NCBI RefSeq assembly: GCF_028532725.1
Contig: NZ_JAQKGU010000001.1
Coordinates: 248,001 to 312,000, forward strand
DNA from: Desulfovibrio sp. Fe33
GTDB taxonomy: Bacteria > Desulfobacterota > Desulfovibrionia > Desulfovibrionales > Desulfovibrionaceae
Reading direction: 5' to 3'
Length of the DNA stretch: 64,000 bases
In this document: piece by piece, positions 54,363 through 63,968 of the stretch
Position numbering within the stretch: the stretch's first letter is position 1
Layout: every line of letters starts with the position of its first letter
Program-made: the position numbers and the translations under genes
The notes under the pieces: model-generated
Database searches by the model: none
What the model saw: only the letters and a program-made list of their open reading frames with translations
What the model was told of the DNA's origin: nothing

Positions 54363-54944
54363 CTAGATGGCGGTCACGTCGACGGTGACGCTTCCGCTGT
54401 AGGCGCCGGTTTCGGCATTGGCCGGGATGTTCAGAATGGGGCCGACGCACAGGGCGGAGAACTTGCCGGCAGCCAGGGCGGTTGCAGACTGGGCGTTGAA
54501 GTTCGCCTTGTTGGTGGTGATGCCGGAAACCTCGATGGGAGTCGGCGCGGCGCTGTAGCTCTTGGTCAGCGTCGGGGTGCCCACCAGGGTCACGTCGATG
54601 TCCACGCCCGCCTGGGTGGCGATGATGTAGATGATGCCGGGGGTCTGGGTGCCGGAGAGGGCCGTGGGAGCGCCGGTGCCGGTGTCGATAGTTGCGGTGG
54701 TGACGGTCGGGGCGGCGCCGGCGGCGTCATCGCCCGTGGCCGCGGCGATGGGGGAGGCGTCCATGGTGATGGTCATGGCCACACCGGTCGAGTAGATCGT
54801 ATCGAACGCGGCAGCGGTGGTCGAGTCGATGGTGAAGGGCTGGGCGAGGGTGATCGAGGCGTCGAAGGAGGTCTCTTCGGCAAAGGCGGAGCTGGCCAGC
54901 AGCAGCGCAGCCATGACGGTCAAGGCGAACATTCTGACTTTCAT
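54363..54944 (-). CDS. DUF4402-like major pilin
   Basis: 193 residues with a clear signal peptide (MAALLLASSAFA-EE, cleavage at about 22/23). The mature part is Ala/Thr/Val-rich and beta-stranded, with ANAETGAYSGSVTVDVTAI at the C-terminus, the DUF4402 ending. There is one cysteine. AGGAGA precedes the ATG. It is the first gene of the pilin-pilin-chaperone-usher set, next to an AT-rich stretch that probably carries its promoter and regulatory sites. Confidence 0.78.
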   Translation of the reverse strand: MKVRMFALTVMAALLLASSAFAEETSFDASITLAQPFTIDSTTAAAFDTIYSTGVAMTITMDASPIAAATGDDAAGAAPTVTTATIDTGTGAPTALSGTQTPGIIYIIATQAGVDIDVTLVGTPTLTKSYSAAPTPIEVSGITTNKANFNAQSATALAAGKFSALCVGPILNIPANAETGAYSGSVTVDVTAI

Positions 54945-55296
54945 CTCATCTTTCTCCTGAAAAAAGGTTGAGGGTTTGAAAAAAGAAACAATTTTCCTTC
55001 ATGTCTTTTCGGACTCAAAATAAAAGACTTTATGTCAGCGGTGAAAAAAAATGAATGTTTGGTGCTGAGGATATTAGCGTCATTTAAGCGCATATTTTCG
55101 CATCATAGAGTGAGTATCAATCGATTATGTGCGAATAAAACAACATTACGGACTTATATGTCCATTATTTTTTGCAACGAGTTTATTGTCTCAAAAATGT
55201 CTCAAATGAGAGTAAATAACATCAATGGAAAAAATGAGCGGATTTTAGCCAAAGAAGTCATATTCAAACGATATGAGTTATGTTGATAATTAATTC

Positions 55297-55311
55297 ATAC
55301 CTATTAGGTAT
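55297..55311. promoter_or_regulatory. Dyad in the AT-rich region
   Basis: ATACCTATTAGGTAT has seven-base arms around a single central base, all paired. Such a dyad in the pilin upstream region could be an operator. Confidence 0.4.
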
Positions 55312-55363
55312 ATTTTAGTTCAGTAGTCTTTATACAAAAATATAAAGAGATGAAATTATTTAT

Positions 55364-55376
55364 TGGTAAATTACCA
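55364..55376. promoter_or_regulatory. Second dyad in the AT-rich region
   Basis: TGGTAAATTACCA is a perfect six-base-arm dyad around one base, about 65 bp from the first. The two sequences differ, so they might bind different proteins or be chance in AT-rich DNA. Confidence 0.35.
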
Positions 55377-55685
55377 CCACAATTTGATAGAAAATAATAA
55401 TAAAATCTATAAAATTACGAAACAAGAAATCGCAATTTAATCGATAAAATGTCACACTGTATAGGTGAAATTAGGTAGTTGAATGGGAAAATCGTTAATT
55501 TATGCAATTATTGCGTGAAATATACCTCAAATTGCAGTGTATACGGCAGGCGGTACTGAATGGAAGGGGCGGTTTTGCGGAAAGACGCCTATGCTCGAAA
55601 GAGGAAACCCGTCACGAATTGATCCGGCATTGCCTCGGGAGAGGATTCCGGGCGCGGGGCGGTACGTCCCTGACGATAGCGGGTC

Positions 55686-56456
55686 CTATCGGTTGTAGTA
55701 GGCCATCCACAGGCCTTCCATGACGAGGTCGGGCCGGAGTTCGTCGATGGTTTCGGAAACCTGGGCGATGGTCGGGGCCAGGCCGCCGGTGGCGACCACG
55801 AAGGGGTCTTCGAGTTTGGCGGAGAGCTTTTCAACCAGGCCGTCCACCATGGACGCGAAGCCGAAGACGAAGCCCTGATTGAGGCACTCCGCCGTGCTTT
55901 GGCCCCAGGTGAGGGTATCGCTCTTGACCGTGAGGTCCACTTTGGGGAGCTTGGCCGTGCCCGAGGCCAGGGCCGACGCCGAGGAGAGCAGGCCCGGGCA
56001 GATGAGACCGCCCTTGAAGGCGTTGTCCCGGACGCAGGCGCAGGTAGTGGCCGTGCCGAAGTCCACGACGATGAGGTTCCTGTTGTCGTAGGTCATGCGC
56101 GCCGAGTAGCAGCCCACCAGGACGTCCGCGCCCACTTGTTCGGGATGGGCGTATTCGTTGTCGATGTCGAGCGGGAGGTCGCGGCCTGCGAACAGGCATT
56201 CGCATTCCAGGAAACGTGCGGCCATGCTGCGGAAGAGCGGGTCCAAGGGCGGGACCACCGAGGAGATTACGCACGCCTCGATGTCCGTGGGGGCCACCCC
56301 CTCTCGCAGGAGAATGGATTCGATCTTGAGGCCCCAGTCGTCGTCGGTGTTGGCCGGACGGGTGGGGAGGGTGTAGCTCTCGTTCAGTCCCTGGTCATCG
56401 GCCAGGCAGAGCTTGGTGTTGGTGTTGCCCGCGTCGAACAGCAGCGTTTTGCCCAT
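55686..56456 (-). CDS. coaX: Type III pantothenate kinase
   Basis: 256 residues, the usual length. LLFDAGNTNTKLCLADD is the ATP-phosphate motif, HPEQVGADVLVGCYSA and IVVDFGTATTCACV the central active-site segments, FKGGLICPGLLSS the pantothenate/monovalent cation region and VVATGGLAP the C-terminal phosphate loop. It phosphorylates pantothenate, the first step of coenzyme A synthesis. GCAGAGGAGACACC precedes the ATG. It follows the chemoreceptor gene with a strong terminator between them, so it has its own promoter. Confidence 0.95.
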   Translation of the reverse strand: MGKTLLFDAGNTNTKLCLADDQGLNESYTLPTRPANTDDDWGLKIESILLREGVAPTDIEACVISSVVPPLDPLFRSMAARFLECECLFAGRDLPLDIDNEYAHPEQVGADVLVGCYSARMTYDNRNLIVVDFGTATTCACVRDNAFKGGLICPGLLSSASALASGTAKLPKVDLTVKSDTLTWGQSTAECLNQGFVFGFASMVDGLVEKLSAKLEDPFVVATGGLAPTIAQVSETIDELRPDLVMEGLWMAYYNR

Positions 56457-56497
56457 GTAGGTGTCTCCTCTGCGGGTTGTTCTATACTTTTTGAGGC

Positions 56498-56535
56498 AAA
56501 AAACAAGGCCCGCGCCCGGGAGGGAGGGCGCGGGC
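56498..56535 (-). terminator. Rho-independent terminator of the chemoreceptor gene
   Basis: Leftwards, GCCCGCGCCC pairs with GGGCGCGGGC around an eight-base loop; six T residues follow after four bases. Confidence 0.85.
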
Positions 56536-56553
56536 CCACGGCCTTGGGGGCCG

Positions 56554-58731
56554 TCAGAACCGTTCGAAGTCGTTGTCGTCGCCCATGTCCAGGGCCACGC
56601 CGCTTCCGCTGGCCGGGGCGGTTGGCCGGGCGACGGGAGCGGGGCGGCGGGGCAGGGGTTTGGCCTCGGGCCGGACGGCTTTGACCGTGACTCTGGCCTG
56701 TGGCCCGTCGGCAGCGCCGCTCAGGCGGAAGTAGCCGATGATGCGTTGCAACTGCATGGCGTGTCCCGACAGGGTCTGCGAGGCCGCGGCCACATGTTCG
56801 GATTCGGCCGCGTTCTGCTGGACCACGCGGTCCAGCTCCAGGACGGCGTCCTTGATCTGGGTCGCGCCCGCGTTCTGTTCGTCGGAGCTGGCCGAGATTT
56901 CCAGGATGAGCTCGGCGGTGCGGGTGATGTCCGGGACCATCTTGTCGAGCATGGCCCCGGCCTGTTCGGCGATGGCCACGGAGTTGGCCGACAGTTCGCT
57001 GATTTCGGCCGCGGCCACGCCGCTCCGTTCGGCCAGCTTGCGCACTTCGGCGGCGACCACGGCGAATCCCCTGCCATGGTCTCCCGCGCGTGCGGCTTCG
57101 ATGGCCGCGTTGAGCGCCAGGAGGTTTGTCTGGCGCGCTATATCCTCGATGATGGCGATCTTGTCCGCGATCTGGCGCATGGCCTCCACGGTATGGGTCA
57201 CGGACCGGCCGCCCTCCTTGGCGTCGTCCGCGGCCTGGCGCGCGATGCGTTCGGTCTGCTGGGCGTTGGCCGAGTTCTGCTCGATGTTGGAGGTCATCTC
57301 TTCCATGGAGGCGGAGACCTCCTCCACCGAGCTGGCCTGGCTGGACGCGCCTTCGGCCAGGGCCTGGGAGGTGTTGGTCAGCTCCGCGCTGCCCATGGTC
57401 ACGGATTCCGCGGCGGCCTGGACCTGGGAAACCACTTCGCGCAGCCGCTCGCCCATGGCGTTGACCGCTTCGCCCAGCTCGTCCATTTCGTCGCGCATAC
57501 GTCCCTTGCGCACGTCGAGCCTGGGCACGTCGAGGTTCCCTTCGTTGATGTCGGCCATGACCGTCACGGTGCTCCCGATGGCCGAGCTCATCCGCCGGGC
57601 GAAGAAAATGAAGGCGAGGACGCCCAGGATAAGCATGACCACGCCGATGCCCACGGTCCACCAGTTGGTGGATGCGAGCGCGCTTTCAGTGGCCCTTTGC
57701 CCTTCCATGAATTCGTCGAGATAGCCGGTGCCGAGGATGACCCAGTCCCAAGGCTTGAAGTACACGGCGCTGAGGATTGCCGTGCGCGGTCCGCCGTCCG
57801 AGGCCAGTTCGGTCTCGATGGTGACGACCTTGCCGTCGGCCTGCTTGGCCCCATTGGCCAGGTCCCTGTACACGGCCTCGCCCGAGGCATTGCTCCGCGA
57901 CAGGATGTCGGTTCCCTCGGCCTTGTCGTCCTTGTGCATCTTGATGATGCCTTCGGCCGCTCCGGACCCGGCGAACACGGTCAGGAATCCTGTGTCGCCG
58001 AGGCGGACTTCCTTGAAGGCGCGGCGCAGCTGTTCCACACCCTCCTGGAGGATGCCGACGTACAGGCAGCCGATGACCTTGCCGGAGGCGTCGCGGAGGG
58101 GCCGGTACTGCGTCAGGTACCATGCGTTGACCACGAAGGCCGTGCCCCGGAACGTCTCGCCGGACTTGACGGCCTTGGCCACCGGCGAGGAGCCCGGGAT
58201 ATAGGTCCCCACGGCCCGCGTGCCGTCGGCCTTGAGAATGTTGGTGGCCACGCGCAGGAGGTCGCCGTTGTCGTTCATTGTCTGGAAAATGGTGCAGGTG
58301 GTTCCGGTCAGCTTCATGATGCCGTCCACGAGCGGGGTGGGGATTCCAGGCGCGCTGTTCTGTCCCAGCCATGTGGAGCCGAGGGCGAGCCTGGGAAGGG
58401 AGACGACGGAGGCCGTCTTGCTGATCTGGTTCACCGCCTTCCATTCCACTGTCTCGGGAAGAAGGTTGAGCCCGCCGCCGCGTTGCTCCATGTCCAGGAC
58501 CACGCGCATGTCGTTTTCAAGCTGTTTGACCAAGGTGGCGTGCTGCGTGTCCAGCAGGTTGCGGGCGTCGTCCACGGCCAGGGTCATCTGCGCTTGGGCC
58601 TGAAGGTCGAAATGCGTGGCGAGGGTCTCGGAGACCTTCGAGCTCTGCCACAGGAGGATGCCGAGAATGCACGCCGCCGTCGTGCCCACGAGGGCGGTTC
58701 CGAGCAAGGTCAGCTTTGGACCTATTTTCAT
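56554..58731 (-). CDS. Methyl-accepting chemotaxis protein with large Cache sensor
   Basis: 725 residues. A first membrane helix at about 8-28, a long periplasmic sensor of the Cache_3/Cache_2 fusion kind (to about 320; [29 protein letters not shown]), a second helix ([20 protein letters not shown]), a HAMP linker and the signalling domain whose hairpin tip is [20 protein letters not shown]. The C-terminal 60 residues are Pro/Ala/Arg-rich, ending [11 protein letters not shown], without an NWETF-like tether. Ligand unknown. ATG preceded by AAGGAATACCA; a longer frame upstream has no ribosome site. Confidence 0.93.
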   Translation of the reverse strand: MKIGPKLTLLGTALVGTTAACILGILLWQSSKVSETLATHFDLQAQAQMTLAVDDARNLLDTQHATLVKQLENDMRVVLDMEQRGGGLNLLPETVEWKAVNQISKTASVVSLPRLALGSTWLGQNSAPGIPTPLVDGIMKLTGTTCTIFQTMNDNGDLLRVATNILKADGTRAVGTYIPGSSPVAKAVKSGETFRGTAFVVNAWYLTQYRPLRDASGKVIGCLYVGILQEGVEQLRRAFKEVRLGDTGFLTVFAGSGAAEGIIKMHKDDKAEGTDILSRSNASGEAVYRDLANGAKQADGKVVTIETELASDGGPRTAILSAVYFKPWDWVILGTGYLDEFMEGQRATESALASTNWWTVGIGVVMLILGVLAFIFFARRMSSAIGSTVTVMADINEGNLDVPRLDVRKGRMRDEMDELGEAVNAMGERLREVVSQVQAAAESVTMGSAELTNTSQALAEGASSQASSVEEVSASMEEMTSNIEQNSANAQQTERIARQAADDAKEGGRSVTHTVEAMRQIADKIAIIEDIARQTNLLALNAAIEAARAGDHGRGFAVVAAEVRKLAERSGVAAAEISELSANSVAIAEQAGAMLDKMVPDITRTAELILEISASSDEQNAGATQIKDAVLELDRVVQQNAAESEHVAAASQTLSGHAMQLQRIIGYFRLSGAADGPQARVTVKAVRPEAKPLPRRPAPVARPTAPASGSGVALDMGDDNDFERF

Positions 58732-58924
58732 TGGTATTCCTTTGTATTCCTTTGTTTGCGAGGATAAAGAATGATGGGAAAAAGGTAGCAAGGGCGATGC
58801 GGCGGTCAATTATAATGTGTCGGATGTACCGGGCGGGCCTGGGAACGGGCCGGGCGAGTTGTGTCCGTTTCGGAAATCACCTATAACGGCGGAGGAGTAT
58901 AAGCCCTTCACAAGGAGTGCCGTC

Positions 58925-59968
58925 GTGAATCCCGCTTCCCTCATACCGTTGGCCGAACCCATACCCGTGCATTGGGCGTGGTTCGACGTCCTGCTCATCG
59001 TGACCTTCACGGCCCATGTGCTGTTCATGAACGCCATGCTCGGTTCGGCCGTCATCGGCCTGGCGCAGGCGACGCGCGGCAGGGACGGCCTCATCCGCGC
59101 GGTGGGCATGAAGCTGCCTCCGCTGCTCGCCCTGACCATCAACCTGGGCGTGGCTCCGCTTCTTTTCCTCCAGGTCAATTACGGCAACTTCGACTATGTA
59201 AGCTCCGTGCTCATGGGAGGCTGGTGGCTGGCGGTGGTCTTCGTGCTCCTCTTCTCCTACTATGGCTTCTACGTGTACAAGTTCAAATACGAGACCATGG
59301 GCAAGGCCACGCGCCTGGCCCTGTTCGGCTCTTCCGTGCTCGGGCTGCTCTACGTGGCCTTCATGTTCTCCAACAACATGACCCTGATGCTCCGGCCCGA
59401 AGGGTGGCAGCCCTATTTCGACGGGTACGGCGGCTTCCTGAACTGGCGCGATCCGGCCATCTATCCCCGCTTCCTGCACATGATGGTCGGGACCGTGGCC
59501 GTGGGCGGCCTGTTCGTGGCCCTGCTCGGTCGGCACAAGAACAACGAGGAGTTCGTGGCAATCGGCCTGTGGTGGTTCATCCGGGCGACCATCGTCAATC
59601 TGGCCGTGGGCGTCTGGTTCCTGATGGCCCTGCCGAACCGGCTGCTCCTCGCCTTCATGGGCGGCTCGCTCCCGGCGACTCTGACCCTGGTCGCGGGGCT
59701 GCTCTCGGCGGGCGTCATGCTCTACGCGGGTTTCAAGGGCGATCCCCGGCGCACAGCCGTCTGGGCCGCCATCACCGTGTTCTTCATGGCCTGTACCCGC
59801 CATTGGTTGCGGACCCTGTACCTGGAACCCTGGTTCAAGATCGAGACCGTGCCCGTGACCAACCAGTACGGCTCCTTTTATCTCTTTCTCGGATTCGTCG
59901 CCGTGGGCGGGGGGCTGGTCGCCTACATGCTCAAACTCTATTTCAAATCGCGGCAGGGGAGGGCGTAA
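58925..59968 (+). CDS. CydA-like/cytochrome membrane subunit, partner of the octaheme cytochrome
   Basis: 347 residues with about nine membrane helices and no cytochrome c motif. VHWAWFDVLLIVTFTAHVLF places H16 and H31 in the first helix, the spacing expected for heme b ligands, and mirrors the start of the next protein. GTG start with AAGGAG seven bases upstream. The stop lies three bases before the octaheme gene, so the two encode one membrane complex; the smaller subunit may be the quinone- or heme-b-binding partner. An exact family name is not assigned. Confidence 0.75.
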   Translation: MNPASLIPLAEPIPVHWAWFDVLLIVTFTAHVLFMNAMLGSAVIGLAQATRGRDGLIRAVGMKLPPLLALTINLGVAPLLFLQVNYGNFDYVSSVLMGGWWLAVVFVLLFSYYGFYVYKFKYETMGKATRLALFGSSVLGLLYVAFMFSNNMTLMLRPEGWQPYFDGYGGFLNWRDPAIYPRFLHMMVGTVAVGGLFVALLGRHKNNEEFVAIGLWWFIRATIVNLAVGVWFLMALPNRLLLAFMGGSLPATLTLVAGLLSAGVMLYAGFKGDPRRTAVWAAITVFFMACTRHWLRTLYLEPWFKIETVPVTNQYGSFYLFLGFVAVGGGLVAYMLKLYFKSRQGRA

Positions 59969-59971
59969 GTC

Positions 59972-62479
59972 ATGGAATATCCCATCTGGCAACTGACCAC
60001 TCTGGGCGGCGGCTTCTGGATCGCCGTCATCGCGACCCTGCACGTCTACGTGGCCCACTTCGCCGTGGGCGGCGGCCTGTTCCTGGTCCTGACCGAGCGG
60101 GCGGCCTACAAGTCCAACAACATCCACCTGCTTGAGTACGCCAAGAAGCACACCCGCTTCTTCCTGCTCCTGACCATGGCCTTCGGCGGCGTGTCCGGCG
60201 TGGCCATCTGGCTGACCGTGGCCCTGCTCGCGCCGGAGGCGACCATCACGCTCATCCACCAGTTCGTGTTCGGATGGGCGGCCGAGTGGGTCTGTTTCCT
60301 GGGCGAGATCGTCGCCCTCATCATCTACTATTACGCCTGGGATTCCATGGACCGCCGCGATCACATGATCGTGGGCTGGCTCTATTTCCTTTTCGGTTGG
60401 CTGTCCCTCTTTCTCATCAACGGGATCATCGGCTTCATGCTCACCCCGGGCCAGTGGATCGAGACCAAGAGCTTCTGGGACGGTTTCTTCAACCCGTCCT
60501 TCTGGCCTTCTCTGGTGTTCCGCTCCTTCTTCTCCGCCGTGTGCGCCGGGCTGTTCGGCTTTGTCACGGCCACCCGCATCAAGGACGAGGCCACCCGGCT
60601 GCGCGCCGTCCGCGTCTGTTCGGCCTGGACCGTGCTCGGCGTGCTGGCCGTATTCCTGTCCGGCTGGTGGTACGTGGCCGCCATGCCGCCCGAGCAGTAC
60701 GAGATGATCGTTTCCAAGTCGAACCGCGTGTCCGACTTCATGCGGTACTTCTGGATATTCGGCGCGGCCACCCTGGTCGGCGGGCTGCTCCTGGCCGTGA
60801 AGACGCCCCGGCGCATGTCCTTCGCCCTGGCCCTGGTGGTCCTGGTGGTGGGACAGGGGCTGTTCGGCTCCTTCGAGTTCATTCGCGAGGCGGGACGCAA
60901 GCCGTATCTCATCTGGGATACGGTCTATTCCTCCTCCATCCTCAAGGCCCGCGTGCCCGTCATCAACCAGAACGGGGCCATCGCCTCGGCCAAATGGGCA
61001 CCGCCCGAGCTGGCCGACGGCGTCACCGAGGAAAACGCCAAGATCGCGGGCGCGTTTCTCTTCCAGCTCGAATGTTCGGCCTGCCATTCGATCCACGGCC
61101 CCATGAACGAAATTACCTCGCGTACCGCCCAATACGATGTGGACGGCATGGACGCCTTCCTGACCGGCATGGGCAAGCTCAACAAGTACATGCCGCCGTT
61201 CATCGGCACTTCCGAGGAGCGGATGCTGCTTGCCCGGTATATCGCGGAGGACCTGAACGGCCACGCTCCGGCTGAATCCGCCGAGATGCCCGAAATGGCC
61301 GAGCCTCCGGCCGCGCCCTTTGATCCCGACACCTCGGAATACGTCCTGGTGGGCTGGTGCGCGCGCGGCACGGGCTTCTTCGCGCAGAACGACAAGTGGA
61401 CCCTGCTGCCGCCGTCCAACGTCATCCGTGCCCAGTTGGTGCTGCGCGACCCCTCGCCCGAGCGGGTCATGGACGGCGTGACCATTACCTATTCCATTCA
61501 GGCGGACCAGGATTCCCCGGCGTTGACCGGCACCCTCGAAGCCGACACGGACGCGGGCCGTTTCGAAGCCGACGTGTCCATTCCGCCCTACGCCAAGGGC
61601 GAATACAATCCGCTTCCGGTCGTCACCCTGACCGCGAAGGACGACTCCGGCGCGGTCTTGGCCACGACCATGCTCGTCGCGCCAACCTCCGACCAGATGG
61701 GGTGCTACAACTGCCACAGCGGCGAAATGATGCAGGACGGGTCCGGCATGGCCTCGGCCACGGTGGAGAACATCCTGGCCACCCATGACCGCATGAATTC
61801 CACCAAGCTGGCTCAGACCAAGGGCGTGGTGCAATGCGTGTCCTGCCACGACGACTCCATCCAGGGCGTGGAGGGGAACGCCGACAGGCCCAACCTGTCC
61901 GCCGCCATCCACGGCGTGCACGCCGTGTACATGGCCGGGCGAGAAGCCGACGGCTCCTGCCTCAAGTGCCACCCCCAGTCTACCCTGCGGGGGCAGCATG
62001 AGCTGCTCGGTTTTACCTGCACCGACTGCCACGGCGAGATCGAGGATATGGCCGTCTCCCTGCTCAAGGCCGAGCGGGAGCGGGGCGTTCCCGCCGCAGA
62101 CATGCTCCTGGCCCGGATCACCCCGAGGACCATGACCAACGCCGAAGCCATCAAGCCTCGCGCGCCCTGGGTCAATCAGCCCGACTGCCTGACCTGCCAT
62201 GTGGACTTCGCCCCGCCCGAAATCGATTCGGCCTTCAATGTCTGGACCGAGGATGCGGACGGACTCTTCTCGGCCCGGCGCGACGACATGGACGCCATGA
62301 GCTGCGGCGCGTGCCACGGTTCGCCCCATGCCGTCTACCCGGCCTCGCCGCGCGACAACATGCAGCCCATGCAGTACATGGGCGAGGCCCAGGCGCTCGG
62401 CGCGAACGGGACCTGCACCGTCTGCCATGTGGAGAGCATGGAGGACCCGGTTCACCATCCGGGCATGGGACTGGATTAG
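59972..62479 (+). CDS. CydA-like membrane domain fused to an octaheme cytochrome c
   Basis: 835 residues. Residues 1-340 hold about eight to nine membrane helices, with H24 and H29 in LHVYVAHFAVGGG, the CydA superfamily's N-terminal heme-ligand region, and WAAEWVCFLGE. The rest is periplasmic, with eight CxxCH motifs (CSACH, CYNCH, CVSCH, CLKCH, CTDCH, CLTCH, CGACH, CTVCH) from about residue 368 to 816 and an intervening beta domain (about 465-570). It would pass electrons between menaquinone and periplasmic carriers, or act as a bd-like reductase. GGGAGG precedes the ATG. Confidence 0.85.
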   Translation: MEYPIWQLTTLGGGFWIAVIATLHVYVAHFAVGGGLFLVLTERAAYKSNNIHLLEYAKKHTRFFLLLTMAFGGVSGVAIWLTVALLAPEATITLIHQFVFGWAAEWVCFLGEIVALIIYYYAWDSMDRRDHMIVGWLYFLFGWLSLFLINGIIGFMLTPGQWIETKSFWDGFFNPSFWPSLVFRSFFSAVCAGLFGFVTATRIKDEATRLRAVRVCSAWTVLGVLAVFLSGWWYVAAMPPEQYEMIVSKSNRVSDFMRYFWIFGAATLVGGLLLAVKTPRRMSFALALVVLVVGQGLFGSFEFIREAGRKPYLIWDTVYSSSILKARVPVINQNGAIASAKWAPPELADGVTEENAKIAGAFLFQLECSACHSIHGPMNEITSRTAQYDVDGMDAFLTGMGKLNKYMPPFIGTSEERMLLARYIAEDLNGHAPAESAEMPEMAEPPAAPFDPDTSEYVLVGWCARGTGFFAQNDKWTLLPPSNVIRAQLVLRDPSPERVMDGVTITYSIQADQDSPALTGTLEADTDAGRFEADVSIPPYAKGEYNPLPVVTLTAKDDSGAVLATTMLVAPTSDQMGCYNCHSGEMMQDGSGMASATVENILATHDRMNSTKLAQTKGVVQCVSCHDDSIQGVEGNADRPNLSAAIHGVHAVYMAGREADGSCLKCHPQSTLRGQHELLGFTCTDCHGEIEDMAVSLLKAERERGVPAADMLLARITPRTMTNAEAIKPRAPWVNQPDCLTCHVDFAPPEIDSAFNVWTEDADGLFSARRDDMDAMSCGACHGSPHAVYPASPRDNMQPMQYMGEAQALGANGTCTVCHVESMEDPVHHPGMGLD

Positions 62480-62519
62480 GGCGGTCCCGACCGTCCGCGC
62501 GACGGAGCCTTGCAAATTG

Positions 62520-62575
62520 CCGGGCCGGGGACCGGCGGCCGATGGCCGCCCGGTCTCCGGCCCGGATGCTTTTTC
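62520..62575 (+). terminator. Terminator of the cytochrome operon
   Basis: A very long stem (62520-62540 with 62544-62565) around a three-base loop is followed by ATGC and five T residues. It also separates this operon from the convergent aminotransferase gene. Confidence 0.85.
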
Positions 62576-62594
62576 AGGAGCGGGGTGTCCCGCG

Positions 62595-63794
62595 TTATTC
62601 GGACAGCACGGGCGTTATGCGCTCAAGCGCCCAGTCCACGTCCTCCCTGCCGATGACCAGGGGCGGGGCGAAGCGGATGATGGTCTCGTGGGTCTCCTTG
62701 CACAGGAGTCCGGCTTCCTTGAGCCGTTCGCAATACCGGCGCGCGCCGCCCGCGTCGGGGTGGAACTCCACGCCGATGAGCAGCCCCTTGCCCCGGACTT
62801 CCCTGATCTTGGAGTTGTCGATCCGTTTCAGTCCTTCCATGAAGTATTCACCCATGTCGCGGGCGTTGTCGATGAGACCTTCTTCCGTGAGGACGTTGAG
62901 GGCCGCGCGCGCCACGGCGCAGGCCAGCGGGTTGCCGCCAAAGGTGGAACCGTGCTCGCCGGGCTTGAGCACGCCGAGGACCTCGGTGTTGGAAAGCACG
63001 GCCGAGACCGGGTAGAAGCCGCCGGACAGAGCCTTGCCGATAAGCGTCAGGTCGGCCTCGACGCCTTCGTGCTCCTCTGCCAGAAGCTTGCCGGTGCGGC
63101 CGAGGCCGGTCTGGATTTCGTCCAGGATGAGCACGATTCCCGTTTCGCTGCAAATGCGCCGGACGTCCTTGAGGTATCCCTCGGGCGGGATGATGACCCC
63201 GGCTTCCCCTTGTATGGGCTCGACGAGGAAGGCCACTGTGTTCGGGGTGATCGCCTTTTCGAGGGCGTCGGCGTCGCCGAAGTCGATGATCTTGAAGCCG
63301 GGGGTGAACGGTCCGAAGCCGGTGGTGGACACGGGATCGGTGGAAAAGGAGATGATGGAGATGGTCCGGCCGTGGAAGTTGTTGCGGCAGACGATGATCT
63401 CGGCCCGGTCCTCGGGCACGCCCTTGACCTGGTAGCCCCATTTGCGGACGGCCTTGATGGCGGTCTCAACGGCCTCGGCCCCGGAGTTCATGGGCAGAAC
63501 CTTGTGGGAACGGGTCAGGTCGCAAAGCTCCTTGTAGAGCGGGCCGAGCTGGTCGTTGCGGAAGGCGCGCGAGGTCAGGGTGAGTTTTTCCGCCTGATCC
63601 ACGAGGGCCTGTTTGATCTTCGGGTGGCAGTGTCCCTGGTTCACGGCGGAGTAGGCGGACAGGCAGTCCATGTACCTGTTGCCGTCCACGTCCCACACCC
63701 AGATGCCCCGGCCGCGTTCGATGACCACGTCGAGCGGCTTGTAGTTATGGGCGCCGAATTCGTCTTCGAGCAGGATGTAGCGGTCTGATTGCAT
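62595..63794 (-). CDS. rocD: Ornithine-oxo-acid aminotransferase
   Basis: 399 residues of the class III PLP aminotransferases. [69 protein letters not shown] and the PLP lysine in [16 protein letters not shown] are characteristic of ornithine aminotransferase rather than acetylornithine aminotransferase. It transfers the delta-amino group of ornithine to 2-oxoglutarate, giving glutamate semialdehyde. GAGGAACGCC precedes the ATG; upstream in-frame codons lack a ribosome site. Single gene, convergent with the cytochrome operon. Confidence 0.93.
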   Translation of the reverse strand: MQSDRYILLEDEFGAHNYKPLDVVIERGRGIWVWDVDGNRYMDCLSAYSAVNQGHCHPKIKQALVDQAEKLTLTSRAFRNDQLGPLYKELCDLTRSHKVLPMNSGAEAVETAIKAVRKWGYQVKGVPEDRAEIIVCRNNFHGRTISIISFSTDPVSTTGFGPFTPGFKIIDFGDADALEKAITPNTVAFLVEPIQGEAGVIIPPEGYLKDVRRICSETGIVLILDEIQTGLGRTGKLLAEEHEGVEADLTLIGKALSGGFYPVSAVLSNTEVLGVLKPGEHGSTFGGNPLACAVARAALNVLTEEGLIDNARDMGEYFMEGLKRIDNSKIREVRGKGLLIGVEFHPDAGGARRYCERLKEAGLLCKETHETIIRFAPPLVIGREDVDWALERITPVLSE

Positions 63795-63968
63795 GGCGTT
63801 CCTCGCGGTTGGGGGTTCTCGTGAGCCCAGCTCCGGAGAGAAGGGTTCTTGGAACGTACCGTTCATTTTCCGCGTGTTCAACCCGGGCTTGGAATAAATA
63901 TGTTGTTTCAAGTGGAAAAAAATGACGAGTTAAAGTAAAAAATAAACAAAGCTAAACGGAACGAGTCT

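Larger units (their letters stand above)
54957..55560. other. AT-rich intergenic region next to the chaperone-usher genes
   Basis: About 600 bases are strikingly AT-rich against a GC-rich background. The 741-base gap (54945-55685) holds no convincing gene. Short open frames such as one at 55032-55286 have AT-driven codons and no ribosome site. Two perfect dyads occur, at 55297-55311 and 55364-55376. The stretch probably contains the pilin promoter and could be silenced by an H-NS-like protein; it may mark acquired DNA. Confidence 0.75.

Noticed and set aside
55032-55286. 84-codon open frame on the plus strand in the AT-rich region
   Set aside because: No ribosome site, no recognised motif, and composition explained by the local AT bias; might be reconsidered if transcribed.
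55502-55723. 73-codon open frame on the plus strand
   Set aside because: Overlaps the end of coaX antisense and lacks a ribosome site and motifs.
58811-58816. Perfect TATAAT before the cytochrome operon
   Set aside because: No acceptable -35 element at 16-18 bases on either strand, so it is not called as a promoter.
58877-62515. 1212-codon open frame on the minus strand
   Set aside because: Antisense to the cytochrome operon; no recognisable motif, and the opposite strand has eight heme motifs and membrane helices.
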